Shown: positions 8,105 to 18,304 of the stretch, in pieces
Layout: every line of letters begins with the position of its first letter
How positions within the stretch are numbered: position 1 is the stretch's first letter
DNA from: Encephalitozoon hellem ATCC 50504
Taxonomy: Eukaryota; Microsporidia; Unikaryonidae
Assembly (NCBI RefSeq): GCF_000277815.2
Contig: NC_018480.1
Location: forward strand, 124,001-188,000
DNA length: 64,000 nt
Reading direction: 5' to 3'
Notes under the pieces: generated by a model
The model's database searches: none
What the model was told of the DNA's origin: nothing
The model's input: the letters and a program-made list of their open reading frames with translations, nothing else
Translations under genes and position numbers: made by a program

Positions 8105-10015
8105 ATGATGATAAGAAAGCTGCCTGAGGATGTTGGAAGGAAAATCAAGGCCCAGAGGTCTGTCCAGAATGCTTATGTTGTTGTGAAGGAGTTGATTGAA
8201 AACTCCATTGATTCTGGATGCACATGGATAAGAATACGAATAGACGACGCCATAACTGTCGAGGATAATGGATGTGGAATCAGCGACTTGAACGAGGTCG
8301 GAGTTGAGGGATGTACTTCGAAGGAGTCCATGGCATATTATGTCCTGGGGTGTGTTGATGTAGTGGAGAGGCCTTCATATGGGTTCAGGGGACAGGCCCT
8401 TAGCTGTCTTGCCGAGGTCTGCGACCTGGAAATCATCTCAAGGTCTGAGGGCCCATTTGCAACCAAGAGAGACTTCTCAACAAATACTGTTTCTAGGTGT
8501 GCTAGGGAAAGAGGTACGACTGTCCATGTGAGGAACCTGTTTAAGAACTGCCCCATAAGGAGGTCTGCGGGTGAGGGAAGCCTGAAAAAAGACTTGGCAA
8601 AGATATGCAATTTGATTGAATCGTACCGCTGCGTTAACAAGATAAACTTCACTCTGTTTCACAAGAGAAAGGTTCTTTTGAGCTGCGGAGGCTATGAAAC
8701 GCCAAGGGAGTACTTTGAGTCCAATTATCCTTCCTTTTTGGGGAGGTACATGGAGGTGAGCAGCGGACAGATGGAGATTTTCATGCTTCCTGTATCTACC
8801 AAAGACCCAAAGCAGCTAATGTTCTCTGAGAGGAGGCCGGTCTCCAACAAAAGGATACTGAATGCGATAAAGAACGAGTTCAACCTGTACGTCGAAGGAA
8901 GCCCGACGTTTGTTCTGGTGATAAAAGGGCATGGAGATGTAAATGTATCCACGGACAAGAGTGAGGTGATATTTGGGGATGAGGCGGGGATTCTAAGCCT
9001 CCTCAAGTCGGAAATAAGTAGGTTCTTTTCGTCGGAGGCATATTTACACTTTGGAAGTACCGAGGTAAGCCGGAAGGGATGCATTTCGAAGAGAAGTGCT
9101 GTGGAGGAAAACAATAGTGAGGAACGGGTGCCCAAGTCCTGTTCTGTGGAAAGTGAGGGTTTCCCTGCCATAAAGCCTGCCAAGGCAGTTAGTTCTTTTG
9201 AAAGAAGTCCAAGGAGACGGGGCATCACGCTGCAAGAAAATGTAGAGGATGGCAAGGAGCCAGTAACAGAAAGGCAGCTGCCTGTAGAGGAAGAGTACGA
9301 AAAAGGAGAGAATGCTCCCACCAGCTCTTTTGGGGATTTGAAAGACCCAGAGCCTTCTCCTGAGATGGAGCAGGGAGAAGAAAAGCATGAGGGCCAAGAC
9401 AACTTTGCAACAGGCGCATATTCGTTTTTCAAGTATGATGACCTTGTCCATCCAAAGATTTCATTTTCAAAGGGAGACTTCTCTAGGCTGGAGGTCATAG
9501 GACAGTTCAACAATGGATTTATCATTTCGAAGCTAGAGAAAAACGGGAGTGTGTATCTCGTGGCTGTGGACCAGCATGCCGCAGACGAGATCAAAAACTT
9601 TGAAAGCATCAGGAAAACATTCCGCATGAAAAAGCAGAGTGTGATAGTGCCTGTGAAGCTGGACCTTACTCCGATTGAGGAAATGGTTGTCAGCGACAAT
9701 CTAGAGCTGTTTGAAAGAAACGGGTTTGTCATCAAGAACGGAATGCTTGAGGCCATTCCTGTATACAAGAATCAAGTGTTTGGAATCAAGGAGTTCCGTG
9801 AATTCCTCGAGAGCGTGAAGAATGACGAGCACGAGTTCAAGAAGATCCGGGACATAGTTGCGTCAAAGGCATGCAGAACAAGCGTAATGATAGGCGATGC
9901 GCTTTCTATAGCAGATATGAAAAGAATAGTGAAAGGCCTGGCCTCTCTAGACAGGCCTTGGAAGTGCCCGCATGGAAGACCTACATTCATGGTGCTGAAT
10001 GAGGCAGAAATGTGA
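8105..10015 (+). CDS. PMS1: DNA mismatch repair protein PMS1 (MutL-alpha endonuclease subunit)
   Basis: The 636-residue protein has the N-terminal GHKL ATPase with ELIENSIDSG, DNGCGI and YGFRGQAL. The last motif normally reads GFRGEAL, so a Glu is replaced by Gln. A charged linker covers about residues 330-440. The C-terminal domain carries the metal-binding endonuclease set of yeast Pms1/human PMS2: DQHAADEIKNFE, ACRTSVMIGD and CPHGRPT. This argues for an active nicking subunit rather than Mlh1, which lacks these motifs. MutL-alpha cuts the daughter strand after mismatch recognition. Two ATGs are adjacent; the first is used here. It converges with RVB2, leaving 24 bases between stops. Confidence 0.93.
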   Translation: MMIRKLPEDVGRKIKAQRSVQNAYVVVKELIENSIDSGCTWIRIRIDDAITVEDNGCGISDLNEVGVEGCTSKESMAYYVLGCVDVVERPSYGFRGQALSCLAEVCDLEIISRSEGPFATKRDFSTNTVSRCARERGTTVHVRNLFKNCPIRRSAGEGSLKKDLAKICNLIESYRCVNKINFTLFHKRKVLLSCGGYETPREYFESNYPSFLGRYMEVSSGQMEIFMLPVSTKDPKQLMFSERRPVSNKRILNAIKNEFNLYVEGSPTFVLVIKGHGDVNVSTDKSEVIFGDEAGILSLLKSEISRFFSSEAYLHFGSTEVSRKGCISKRSAVEENNSEERVPKSCSVESEGFPAIKPAKAVSSFERSPRRRGITLQENVEDGKEPVTERQLPVEEEYEKGENAPTSSFGDLKDPEPSPEMEQGEEKHEGQDNFATGAYSFFKYDDLVHPKISFSKGDFSRLEVIGQFNNGFIISKLEKNGSVYLVAVDQHAADEIKNFESIRKTFRMKKQSVIVPVKLDLTPIEEMVVSDNLELFERNGFVIKNGMLEAIPVYKNQVFGIKEFREFLESVKNDEHEFKKIRDIVASKACRTSVMIGDALSIADMKRIVKGLASLDRPWKCPHGRPTFMVLNEAEM

Positions 10016-10039
10016 TGTTCAAGGTATTTACTGTAACAT

Positions 10040-11299
10040 TTATTCAACCTCAAGATTTTCGACTCCACGGGCCTCATCAAGAAATAGCTCAAAGACCCTT
10101 TGGATATCCTCAATGGTGACCTTTCCGCCTCTCCTGCTTGCCCTCAGACTAGATATCGTCAGCAGGTTCATGGAGTATCTCAACCCGGACGTCTCGGAGA
10201 TTGATACAAGCCTATCCATGGCCTCGGAATCAATAAGAATGTCCTCCTCAAGTATTCTGTGCTTGATTATAGCCTCAAGGTCTTCTCTACAGTACTTTTC
10301 CATAGAGATGATAAGAGTACGGTCAATAAAGTCCCTCGGCATTCCATAAAGGCCTGTTTCATCTGTTCCTCTCACAACACATTCCTTCTTATTGGTCGAA
10401 ATAAGAATCACAGGGCAGAAGTCCTCCTCAATCGCCTTGTTCAAAAATGCAAAGCTCTCGATGTCCAGCATGTGAACCTCGTCAATAAATAGCACACCGC
10501 GAACCACCTCTGCCTTTCCCTCATTAATCCAGTTCCATATCTTCTTGTTCACCTCATCCCTTGTCTCTGCTCTTATCTCCCCCGTCTCCCCGCTGAAAAG
10601 CGCAAGATATCCCTCAGCTTTGTTATTAACAACATCGATGTCATGGAGAGATATCTCTTGAACCTCCTCCACAATCTTTATCAGCTCTCCCTCGGGGCAG
10701 GGGACAAACCGTGTGTCAGTCCCCACAACCTCGGTCTTCTTCACCATGCTTGTTCCAATCTTGTACACCTTGCCTCTTTCTTTGACTATTCTTATGATGT
10801 CTCCACTGCTTACCTTCTCCCTGTCAAGCTCATTTCTCATCTTTTCCCCTATGTCAAACGACGACTCCATGTCAACAGTCTTGAGAACAATTCTTCTCCC
10901 GTTCAGGCTCACAACCTCTCCCTCAATCACCTTCACAGACTCCTTGATCCGAAGCCCAACAGACTTCCGAAGAGCTTGGGTAATCGCCTCAGACTTGCTC
11001 ATCTCCAGGCTGTAGATCTCAGTCCCGCTAATGGAGTTGAAGTGCACTCCTCCCAGGCTCTTGGATAGCCCTATGGCCAATGCAGTCTTTCCACTCCCGC
11101 GCTCGCCCTTGATAAGAACAATCTTTCCTCCTTTGTTGCTCTCTACCATCTTCTTTATAAGCATCATGGCTTTCCTGGCCTTCATCTGCCCAACAAGCCC
11201 ATCCTTATCGTACTCAATCTCCTCCCCGTTGAGCCCAAGGCCACAAACATGCGAGTGAAGGCCAATCCTGCTCACAGTCTCAACGTCCCGGACTTGCAT
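10040..11299 (-). CDS. RVB2: RuvB-like AAA+ ATPase 2 (RVB2/Reptin)
   Basis: The 419-residue protein has Walker A GERGSGKTAL near residue 65, a long inserted OB-type domain II, Walker B LFIDEVHMLDIESF, sensor 1 STNK and an arginine-finger region after MPRDFIDRTLII. The phrases HDIDVVNN, EGYLALFSGETGEI and WINEGKAEVVRGVLFIDEVH follow Rvb2 rather than Rvb1. Rvb1-Rvb2 rings serve chromatin remodelling complexes (INO80, SWR1), box C/D snoRNP assembly and the R2TP chaperone. It is modestly shorter than yeast Rvb2 (471). The stop faces the PMS1 stop. Confidence 0.95.
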   Translation of the reverse strand: MQVRDVETVSRIGLHSHVCGLGLNGEEIEYDKDGLVGQMKARKAMMLIKKMVESNKGGKIVLIKGERGSGKTALAIGLSKSLGGVHFNSISGTEIYSLEMSKSEAITQALRKSVGLRIKESVKVIEGEVVSLNGRRIVLKTVDMESSFDIGEKMRNELDREKVSSGDIIRIVKERGKVYKIGTSMVKKTEVVGTDTRFVPCPEGELIKIVEEVQEISLHDIDVVNNKAEGYLALFSGETGEIRAETRDEVNKKIWNWINEGKAEVVRGVLFIDEVHMLDIESFAFLNKAIEEDFCPVILISTNKKECVVRGTDETGLYGMPRDFIDRTLIISMEKYCREDLEAIIKHRILEEDILIDSEAMDRLVSISETSGLRYSMNLLTISSLRASRRGGKVTIEDIQRVFELFLDEARGVENLEVE

Positions 11300-11361
11300 C
11301 GGGGCAACATCTCAAACAAAAATTTCTTTCCGCCTACAGCCTTATCACGAAGTAATTTATT

Positions 11362-13185
11362 TCATCCCAGCAACTTCAGAAACACCTCGTCTATTTCCCT
11401 CTTCAGCTTGTTCAGCCTCGACTCCATCTCGTCATTAACCATCACAAACTTCATCTTCATCAGCCCATAGAATACATCCTCAGTCTCCTTCCTAACAGTA
11501 GACCAACTAAGCTTGTGGTTTGTTATCGCATTCTTGCTGTTGTCAAAGTACAGAATGATGTTCCGTAGCATCAGCCTGGTCTTGGTAAACGGACAGTAGT
11601 TGTCATACTTCGAATACCCATTCTGTTGCAAGAAATCCTCCTTGATAAGCTTCGATATGTCCAGAATGAGCTTCTCAGTCTCCGAAAGTGCATTCTTCCC
11701 CACCAGCTGGACAATCTCAGAAAGATCGTCGTCTAGCTGCAGAATCTCCTTGCACTTCGTTCTGTTCACAGTAAAGTCCGGATCTTCCTTCTCGTAATAC
11801 GGCTCCAGATTTGTAAAGTACTTCGAGTAGCTCAGGTTCCAGTTTATGGATGGAAAGTGCTTCCGCTGGGCAAGCTTCTTGTCAAGCCCCCAGAACACCT
11901 GGACAATCCCGAGCGTGGCAGACGTCACAGGGTCCGAGAAGTCTCCTCCAGGGGGAGAAACCGCACCAACTATGGTCACCGACCCTGTTCTCTTCGGAGA
12001 CCCTAGGCATACGACAGACCCCGCCCTTTCATAGAAAAACGCAAGCTTTGCTCCAAGATACGCAGGATACCCACTGTCTGCAGGCATCTCTGCGAGCCTT
12101 CCGCTTATCTCCCTCAATGCCTCAGCCCATCTGGATGTCGAGTCCGCCATCATCGATACATTCATCCCTTGATCCCGAAGATACTCGGAGATCGTTATCC
12201 CCGTGTATATAGACGCCTCCCTCGCTGCAACAGGCATGTTCGATGTGTTTGCTACCAATACAGTCCTCTTCATGATGCTGTCCTCCTTTCCTCCAACAGT
12301 TAGCTTCGGGAACTCCATCAGAACCTCGCTCATTTCGTTTCCTCGCTCCCCACACCCGACATACACAATTGCATCAGAGTTCGAGTACTTCGACAGCGAC
12401 TGGGAGATGACCGTCTTTCCACATCCAAATGCACCGGGAATCGCAGTGGTCCCCCCCTGCACACAGGGGAACAGAGAATCAAGGATCCTTTGCCCCGTAA
12501 ACAATGGATGTGTGGCGTTCTTCTTCTCTTCAATGGGTCGAGGAACCCTTACAGGCCATGTGTGGTACATAAACATCTCCATCTTTCCCTTGCTAGTCTC
12601 AAGCTCCATCACAACATCCTTAAGAGTGTAGTTTCCCTGCCGTGCTATGAAAACAACCCTCCCACTTTCTTTCGGAGGAACAAGAATCTTCGTTTCAATA
12701 AGGCTGTTTTCATAAACCTTCCCAAAGATGTCTCCCCCAACAACATAATCCCCAACCTTGACATTGGGCACAAACTCATACTCCCTTTCTCTGTCCAGAG
12801 AAGGAATGTTCACCCCTTTTGGAATGAAGATTCCTCCAGTGCTTTCTCGGATCTCCTTCAAGGGCCTCTGGATCCCATCGTAGATGCTCTCGAAAAGCCC
12901 AGGCCCAAGCTCCGCACACAATGGCTTTCCAGTCCTTACAATAACATCTCCAACACACAGCCCATTGGTGTCCTCATACACCTGGATCGTGGCTCGGTCC
13001 TTGTCAATCTTGATGATCTCTCCCGCCAATCCTTCACTCCCGACCTTTACAAGCTCATACATCGCACATCCAATCATGTCACATCCAACAACCACAGGCC
13101 CACTAACAGAATAGACCTTCCCCTCCAATCTCTTTTTGGGCTCCTCTATGCTCAGCTTTGCAAATGTTTGCTGTACAACATTCAT
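11362..13185 (-). CDS. VMA1: V-type proton ATPase catalytic subunit A
   Basis: The 607-residue protein is the catalytic A subunit: P-loop GAFGCGKTV, the A-specific non-homologous region over about residues 90-230, and [20 protein letters not shown] near the active site. No intein interrupts the P-loop region, unlike yeast VMA1. The V-ATPase pumps protons into vacuole-like compartments, and in spores this is often linked to the posterior vacuole (inference). Two in-frame ATGs exist. The second is chosen because a GGG run lies just before it and because 607 residues fits what I recall for this genus. The alternative at 13197 adds four residues. Confidence 0.97.
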   Translation of the reverse strand: MNVVQQTFAKLSIEEPKKRLEGKVYSVSGPVVVGCDMIGCAMYELVKVGSEGLAGEIIKIDKDRATIQVYEDTNGLCVGDVIVRTGKPLCAELGPGLFESIYDGIQRPLKEIRESTGGIFIPKGVNIPSLDREREYEFVPNVKVGDYVVGGDIFGKVYENSLIETKILVPPKESGRVVFIARQGNYTLKDVVMELETSKGKMEMFMYHTWPVRVPRPIEEKKNATHPLFTGQRILDSLFPCVQGGTTAIPGAFGCGKTVISQSLSKYSNSDAIVYVGCGERGNEMSEVLMEFPKLTVGGKEDSIMKRTVLVANTSNMPVAAREASIYTGITISEYLRDQGMNVSMMADSTSRWAEALREISGRLAEMPADSGYPAYLGAKLAFFYERAGSVVCLGSPKRTGSVTIVGAVSPPGGDFSDPVTSATLGIVQVFWGLDKKLAQRKHFPSINWNLSYSKYFTNLEPYYEKEDPDFTVNRTKCKEILQLDDDLSEIVQLVGKNALSETEKLILDISKLIKEDFLQQNGYSKYDNYCPFTKTRLMLRNIILYFDNSKNAITNHKLSWSTVRKETEDVFYGLMKMKFVMVNDEMESRLNKLKREIDEVFLKLLG

Positions 13186-13259
13186 AGACACCCTCATCTA
13201 ACCTAACTTTTTATTTCCTAATTGTTTCGATTTTCTCGCCACCATACAACATTAGGGCC

Positions 13260-14222
13260 TCAGACACCAGGGCCCTCAGTACACATCCTCATTGCGTCTT
13301 CAACAAGTTCTTTCCGGCACTCTTGCCCACCAGCCATAAACTCACTACAAAGGCCCCGGGATGCCGAGTACCTTTTTCTGGGATCAAATGATAGCAGATT
13401 CCTTACAAAAGCAACCATCCCAAGGTCATATCCCTCAAACACATCATCAAAATCTGCCAGAAAGCTCTCAGGCTTCCTGATGTTCTTCAGATGAGGAAGA
13501 TCCAGCCCTTCAAAGTCAGAATTCGCAGGATATCCTAAGAGCCTGAATATCCTGTCTAGTTGGTTTATCTCTCCTTCACCAGGCAAGATCGGCTCTCCTT
13601 TCGCCATCTCTCCAACAATACACCCAACAGACCACATGTCAATCGACTCGTCGTAACTCTCTGACCCAAGCAGTACCTCAATGGCCCTGTACCACAACGT
13701 AACAACAAGATTAGTCATTGCACTCCCCACAACCCGAGCCAGTCCAAAGTCTGCTATTTTCAGATCTCCATTTCTCATGAGGAGGATGTTTGATGGCTTC
13801 AGATCTCTGTGAACCACTCCAACCCCATGCAGAAACTTGAGCCCTTCAAGAATCTGGCGTGTGAAGAACCTAATCAGCCTTACATCCATCCTTCCCGCTC
13901 TTTGGATGGCAGACCTCAGGTCTATGTCGCAGCATTCCATCACAATGAAGAAGTCGTTGATCTCATTGCCTTCAACAACTTCCTCAATCCTCATCACATT
14001 TCTGTTTCTTGTGTGCTTCAGAATCATCACCTCCCTTATATAAAGAATCGAAAATCCGTTGGTGTCGTGGCACATAGACGGGTTCATCCTCTTAAGGGCA
14101 AACTCCCTGCCGTCCCCAGCGCGCTTGACCTTATATACATTTCCAAAGCTTCCTGAGGATATCCTGCAGACCTTCTCGTAGGCCTCTATGCTACTACACC
14201 TGCTTCCTCCCCTGAGTAGCAT
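13260..14222 (-). CDS. CDC2-related protein kinase of the CDK10/CDK11 type
   Basis: The 320-residue kinase has a glycine loop ISSGSFGNVY, lysine 44, HRDLKPSN (138-145), DFGLAR (158-163) and the CMGC pattern VVTLWYRA with SIDMWSVGCI. The cyclin-binding helix reads NGFSILYIRE, closest in layout to PITSLRE-type CDK11 and to CDK10, which act in transcription, splicing and the G2 phase. Residue 181 is isoleucine where nearly all kinases have the proline of APE (WYRAIEVLL). This is an oddity in the activation segment but should not remove catalytic residues. The C-lobe is shortened. The partner cyclin is not in this window. Confidence 0.85.
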   Translation of the reverse strand: MLLRGGSRCSSIEAYEKVCRISSGSFGNVYKVKRAGDGREFALKRMNPSMCHDTNGFSILYIREVMILKHTRNRNVMRIEEVVEGNEINDFFIVMECCDIDLRSAIQRAGRMDVRLIRFFTRQILEGLKFLHGVGVVHRDLKPSNILLMRNGDLKIADFGLARVVGSAMTNLVVTLWYRAIEVLLGSESYDESIDMWSVGCIVGEMAKGEPILPGEGEINQLDRIFRLLGYPANSDFEGLDLPHLKNIRKPESFLADFDDVFEGYDLGMVAFVRNLLSFDPRKRYSASRGLCSEFMAGGQECRKELVEDAMRMCTEGPGV

Positions 14223-14294
14223 TGAATGGGATCAGCCTATGTGCTTTATATCATTAACAAAAATGGCCATAATAATTTAATGTTCTTCTGCGAC

Positions 14295-15569
14295 TCACAG
14301 CTTTATCACCGAGATCTTAGGGACATGGACCCTATTTCTGAGTATGGCGCCTTCTTCGTCCGCCCCACTGCTTGAAGCATCTTCGTAGCTTATTTCACTT
14401 TCCGATGGATATAAAATAGAGCCTCTACTTCTTTCTGAGGAATGTAAGCTTTTATAGCCGGGCTGCTTTCCAGTTTCATTCATGCTCTTAGATACGCTAC
14501 CTAGAAGAGGCTTCGCCTCAGTACCGTCAGACTTTTGAGATCCACTGTTTACTGGCAAGGTTCCCTTGCTCACACCCTTGCCAGCCTTTTTGTCGGGAGA
14601 AGAGCTTGAATCTACCTTGCTCTCCTGAGTATCTTTTTTGGTGTATGCACTTCTCTTTTCATGGGTGTCTAAGGGTTTCTCAGATGCGGAGCTGTCGGCA
14701 CTGCTAGGCTTTCCGCTCCCATTTGGGCTTTTACTTTCTTTTAGATCCTTAGGCTTTTCCTGTAGTTCCTTGGTGTCTTCTGCCGGAATCACTAGGGATG
14801 GCTTTATGGCGTTGGTGAAGCTTTCATTAAGAAATTCTCCGATGAGCTTTTCAATGCGCTCTCCTCCTGAAATCGGATTTCCAAGCGTACTTCCTATGGC
14901 AATGCTTTCTGGAAGTCCTGGAGACATCACTTCCCCGCCGCTGGAGAGAGATGGCTGAGGCTCTAGTTTACTTTCTGTTTCCTTGGGTACACTGGGCTTG
15001 TCTGTGCTTGGAACACCGTAACTCCCAGAACCAGATGCATGCAGATCAAAGCCATCAGAGTGTTCAGGATGGAAGGCATCTAGGATTCCGCCAAGTTGGT
15101 GACTCTTCCGAGGTGATTCTACAGCATCAATATTCGTTCCCTGGCCCCTCTCACCTAGATAGTAAGGCTGGGCACCCAAGAGCACGGGGCTTGTTAGGGA
15201 TCTTTCAGGGCGATAGGAGTACCTGGACTCGTGGTATGGGCCTTCGCTCACACTTGGACTCTTCCCCATTGTTGTGGAGTCGGCCTTGCTGGCAGACTTG
15301 ATTTCCTCAACAATCTTGATCACTCTGTCCAGCTTCTTGCCTATCAGGTCCATCTTCTCTCTCAAGACGTCGATCCTGTCATTGCTTTTTCTTTCAGCAA
15401 ACTTCCCAATTGCTGACGTCTTCTTACCAAATAGAGACATCCTTCCCCTCTCAACGAGGCTTGCAGACCTGACTGAGCTTCTTGGCATCATGAAGTCTAT
15501 TCCAAACAGAACCATGACTATCCCAGTAGTGATGCAGCCAAGAAGAAAAACGGTTCTCTGGTTCTTCAT
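14295..15569 (-). CDS. Single-pass membrane protein with coiled coil and serine-rich low-complexity tail, unknown
   Basis: The first ATG gives a 424-residue protein; upstream in-frame codons include only TTG, and a CC-rich stretch lies just before this ATG. Residues 8-27 (LLGCITTGIVMVLFGIDF) form one membrane segment near the N-terminus. A basic coiled coil follows around residues 45-90 (VLREKMDLIGKKLDRVIKIV). The rest, some 320 residues, is rich in Ser, Pro, Gly and Lys with no cysteines and no globular domain I can see. The layout suggests a type II membrane protein or uncleaved signal anchor with a disordered lumenal or secreted tail. I know no homologue outside the genus. The region may vary in length between strains. 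Confidence 0.75.
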   Translation of the reverse strand: MKNQRTVFLLGCITTGIVMVLFGIDFMMPRSSVRSASLVERGRMSLFGKKTSAIGKFAERKSNDRIDVLREKMDLIGKKLDRVIKIVEEIKSASKADSTTMGKSPSVSEGPYHESRYSYRPERSLTSPVLLGAQPYYLGERGQGTNIDAVESPRKSHQLGGILDAFHPEHSDGFDLHASGSGSYGVPSTDKPSVPKETESKLEPQPSLSSGGEVMSPGLPESIAIGSTLGNPISGGERIEKLIGEFLNESFTNAIKPSLVIPAEDTKELQEKPKDLKESKSPNGSGKPSSADSSASEKPLDTHEKRSAYTKKDTQESKVDSSSSPDKKAGKGVSKGTLPVNSGSQKSDGTEAKPLLGSVSKSMNETGKQPGYKSLHSSERSRGSILYPSESEISYEDASSSGADEEGAILRNRVHVPKISVIKL

Positions 15570-15696
15570 AGGATGGAGTAAACAGCACAAGCTGTTTTAT
15601 ATCTGATTCCAAAACACTGTTTCATGTTTCTATTTCTTGTGAATAGGCCCGGGATTTGTTTCAGGATTGTCGAAAGAATAGAAACAGGTCTTCCCC

Positions 15697-16743
15697 ATGA
15701 AGGTATGCATAATTGGAGGAGGACCTGCGGGATTGTATACAGCGGCTTCCCTGGTGTCCAGAAACATCGATGTCACTCTTCACGAGAAGGAGCCCGAGGT
15801 GGGTGGACTGTACAGATATTCGTTACTTCCTCCATCAAGAATGTCTCCATTCTCAAAACTGCTTGAGTGCAAGAACTTTTCGTTGAAGCTAAACTCTGAA
15901 GTTGATCTCCAGAAGCTAAAGACTATGGAAAAGGACTTTGATGCCTTTGTTATTGCCACAGGGTCTCCTGGACCAAGAAGACTGAGCATCCCAGGGAGGG
16001 AGCACTGTATAAACGGCCTTGACATAGCAAAGTCGTGGGCTGGAGAGGAGCCGAGATACAATGTGGGAAGTAGGGTCCTGATTGTTGGGATGGGAGACGT
16101 GTCAATGGATATTACAAGGTTTCTTTTTGGGTGGAGTGGAGCACAATTCAAGTTTCCTGAGAATGCTCTGAAAAGAGTAAGGAGAGTAAAGGACGTAACC
16201 ATTACATCCAGGAGAAGTGCTCACAACAGTGCATTCACAAACTCTGGGCTCCGGAAGGTACTTGAAATCCCGGGGCTTGGGTTTTGGTGGTCAGAAGGGA
16301 AAGAGGTGACTGAAGAGAACAGGTCCAAGCTAGAAAAGCTCAGAGAGACACGCGGGCATAATGAAGAGGACGGAGAGAAGGGTAAGTGCAAGGGATGGTG
16401 GGACAGAAGACAAAGACTGCTTAATAGTGTCAGAGAAGGTGCTAGGAGGCTTAAGCTAATGTTTAATACCGATGTTAAGTCTATAGAAAGGGTTGGGTCC
16501 CAATACAAAGTGAGGATGGTGCAGAATGGAGTCCCGGTAGAGGAATGTTTTGATAGCGTTATATCAAGCATAGGATTTGATGAAGCAGAGGCAAAAGGCC
16601 TGGGACTTACAAAGCCTATGTATCGTATTGGATGGGCCAAGTATCCAAGGGGCAATGCCGAGAGGGCCAAGGAGGATGCTCAGAATACAGTAAACAAAAT
16701 AATTGAAATGAAGAAAATGTGGATGCCTTGTAAGTCGATATGA
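15697..16743 (+). CDS. ARH1: NADPH-adrenodoxin (ferredoxin) oxidoreductase ARH1, mitosomal type
   Basis: The protein starts directly with the FAD dinucleotide fold, CIIGGGPAGLYTA, then HEKEPEVGGLYRY and AFVIATGSPGPRRLSIPG. A second nucleotide fold, VLIVGMGDVSMDITRFL, binds NADPH, and a C-terminal IGWAKYPRGN segment completes the Arh1/FDXR pattern. The enzyme passes electrons from NADPH to ferredoxin for iron-sulfur cluster synthesis. At 348 residues it is about 100 shorter than mitochondrial homologues, with no presequence and a charged insert around residues 215-235. The ATG follows a CCCC run. Its TGA overlaps the TRS31 ATG in the four bases ATGA. Confidence 0.92.
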   Translation: MKVCIIGGGPAGLYTAASLVSRNIDVTLHEKEPEVGGLYRYSLLPPSRMSPFSKLLECKNFSLKLNSEVDLQKLKTMEKDFDAFVIATGSPGPRRLSIPGREHCINGLDIAKSWAGEEPRYNVGSRVLIVGMGDVSMDITRFLFGWSGAQFKFPENALKRVRRVKDVTITSRRSAHNSAFTNSGLRKVLEIPGLGFWWSEGKEVTEENRSKLEKLRETRGHNEEDGEKGKCKGWWDRRQRLLNSVREGARRLKLMFNTDVKSIERVGSQYKVRMVQNGVPVEECFDSVISSIGFDEAEAKGLGLTKPMYRIGWAKYPRGNAERAKEDAQNTVNKIIEMKKMWMPCKSI

Positions 16744-17207
16744 AAAGAAAGGTTCCTGCCTCCATTATGTCTTATCTGGTTTGTGGAATGGTTGAATACC
16801 TTATTGAACAGAGAAAGGAGGTGGAAGCGGATCTCAGGGCAATAGGATATGAGGTTGGTGTAAAACTTCTTGAGATATGCAACTTTGAGAGGGAAATCCA
16901 CATACCAACACTCCTTTATAGAATTACCTTTGACCTTCTTTCTTTGGTAAGTGACAGCGATAAAAGAATTGAAAAGGCCGAAGACGCAGACAGGACTTAC
17001 CTCCTTACAGACGCCGACGGAATCTTCTCGAGGTTCGTGTCTGTCCCAAAGGAATGGGAGGGGTTTTCTGCAGACTCTGTTGTCTGTGGAATGATACAAG
17101 CTGCCCTAATGGCTTCTGGATACATCTCTGAGGTTACAGCATTTCCAAAGCCCTCTGAAAGCCTTCCAAATAGAATTATCTTCCAGATAAAGATATTGGA
17201 TCCATAG
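16740..17207 (+). CDS. TRS31: TRAPP complex subunit TRS31/TRAPPC5
   Basis: The 155-residue protein has the Bet3-like TRAPP fold: a long first helix (MSYLVCGMVEYLIEQRKEV), IGYEVGVKLLEICNF, and the Trs31-type C-terminal part YLLTDADGIFSRFVSVPKEWEGFSADS followed by GMIQAALMASGYISEVTAF. The FVSVPK and AGIIEGxLxASGF-like segments are specific to Trs31. TRAPP activates Ypt1/Rab1 for ER-to-Golgi transport. Its start codon overlaps the ARH1 stop codon, an extreme example of the gene packing in this genome. Yeast Trs31 is longer (283) because of N-terminal extensions. Confidence 0.87.
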   Translation: MKRKVPASIMSYLVCGMVEYLIEQRKEVEADLRAIGYEVGVKLLEICNFEREIHIPTLLYRITFDLLSLVSDSDKRIEKAEDADRTYLLTDADGIFSRFVSVPKEWEGFSADSVVCGMIQAALMASGYISEVTAFPKPSESLPNRIIFQIKILDP

Positions 17208-17262
17208 CTCTAGGCCTCGGTATTGCGCTTCAAGGTACTTCAAGGTAAATCTGGATCATGTT

Positions 17263-18054
17263 TTATATTTTATTTACATTCTTACTTGGATTGATTTCTG
17301 AAACCATGAACTTCTTCATATGTCTCACCAGGTCCTTCGGGGACGGCTCGGAATCGCAGGACCCACCCTCTCTTTCATCGTTCAGGCAGTCTCCTGAACC
17401 TGAAGACTCAGACCTCTCGGATGCTGCAAAATCATAGTGCTTGGCTTTTCTTCGCCTTTTGAAATCCTCCTTTGATAAAAAATCGTAATCGAGCATCCAT
17501 CTTCCTCCCTTTCCTCTTGTCCCGGGATCCCTAGGAACCTTCTTAAAGCATTTGTTCAGGGACAAGTTGTGTCGTATGGAATTCTTCCAGACAGGGTTTG
17601 CATGTCTGTAGTACTCAAATGAGTCCTCAATCCACTTGTATATCTCGCTAAGAGTAAGCTTGCCTGCCTTGCTTGTCCTTATGGCTCTTGTTATTATTTG
17701 GGCATACGAGAGGGAAGGCTTTGATTTCGAAGGATCATGGCACACATGTTCCCTTGCTTCACAAATCTTTATTTCCTCACTCTTCTTATTTGTCTCAAAG
17801 CAGTCGTCGTAAAGGCATCGAGGATCGATACATGTGTCTGGGCTTGCAGGCCTTGCACAGCTAGACATCCATTTTCTGTAGAACCTGTGAGCTGCTGCAT
17901 CTTCATCGAACCCAATTCCTAGAAATTCACACAGGAAGCCCGATGCTGCAAAGCCCCCTTCTGTGGGCTTGTAGAAGTCTTTAACATCCTGCTCTATGCC
18001 TTCGGGAGAAAGTTCAATGTCAGAAAACTCCATAGAAGCCATATTGCAGCCCAT
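17263..18054 (-). CDS. Forkhead (winged-helix) transcription factor
   Basis: Residues about 110-200 are a full forkhead domain: [26 protein letters not shown], then the recognition helix region [20 protein letters not shown] and wing [12 protein letters not shown]. The SIRHNLSLN helix is the classic DNA-contact sequence, so sites of RYAAACA type are expected. The N-terminal 100 residues are acidic with several cysteines and the tail is acidic and Ser-rich, with no FHA domain, unlike yeast Fkh1/2. Two ATGs (18054 and 18042) are possible; the first is used. A matching GTAAACA site lies within a repeated block near NOT1 and NC2-alpha. Confidence 0.93.
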   Translation of the reverse strand: MGCNMASMEFSDIELSPEGIEQDVKDFYKPTEGGFAASGFLCEFLGIGFDEDAAAHRFYRKWMSSCARPASPDTCIDPRCLYDDCFETNKKSEEIKICEAREHVCHDPSKSKPSLSYAQIITRAIRTSKAGKLTLSEIYKWIEDSFEYYRHANPVWKNSIRHNLSLNKCFKKVPRDPGTRGKGGRWMLDYDFLSKEDFKRRRKAKHYDFAASERSESSGSGDCLNDEREGGSCDSEPSPKDLVRHMKKFMVSEINPSKNVNKI

Positions 18055-18304
18055 AGGATAGGATCAACTAGCAAATATATAGGCTTTTTGTACTTATTAA
18101 AATTGGCATGCAATAGTCCATATTTGGAACAACATCTATCTATTTTGATAAATTTTTAAGGCATTCATTAATATCAATCGAGCTGATTAGGGTAGATCTA
18201 ATGATTTAATTAAATCAAACTTGATCATGTTGCAAGAATGAGGTCAATGCCGAGGGATCTTGATATATTGAATAGGCTCCTAACTACCCTTCCTCAAGCA
18301 TGGC

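Noticed and set aside
8725..9768. 347-codon minus-strand frame opposite PMS1
   Set aside because: Antisense shadow. It is Ser/Leu-rich as expected from reversed Glu/Lys codons, and PMS1 motifs lie on the plus strand.
11362..13185. Intein in the V-ATPase A subunit, as in yeast VMA1
   Set aside because: The P-loop region is continuous and the length is normal for an uninterrupted subunit.
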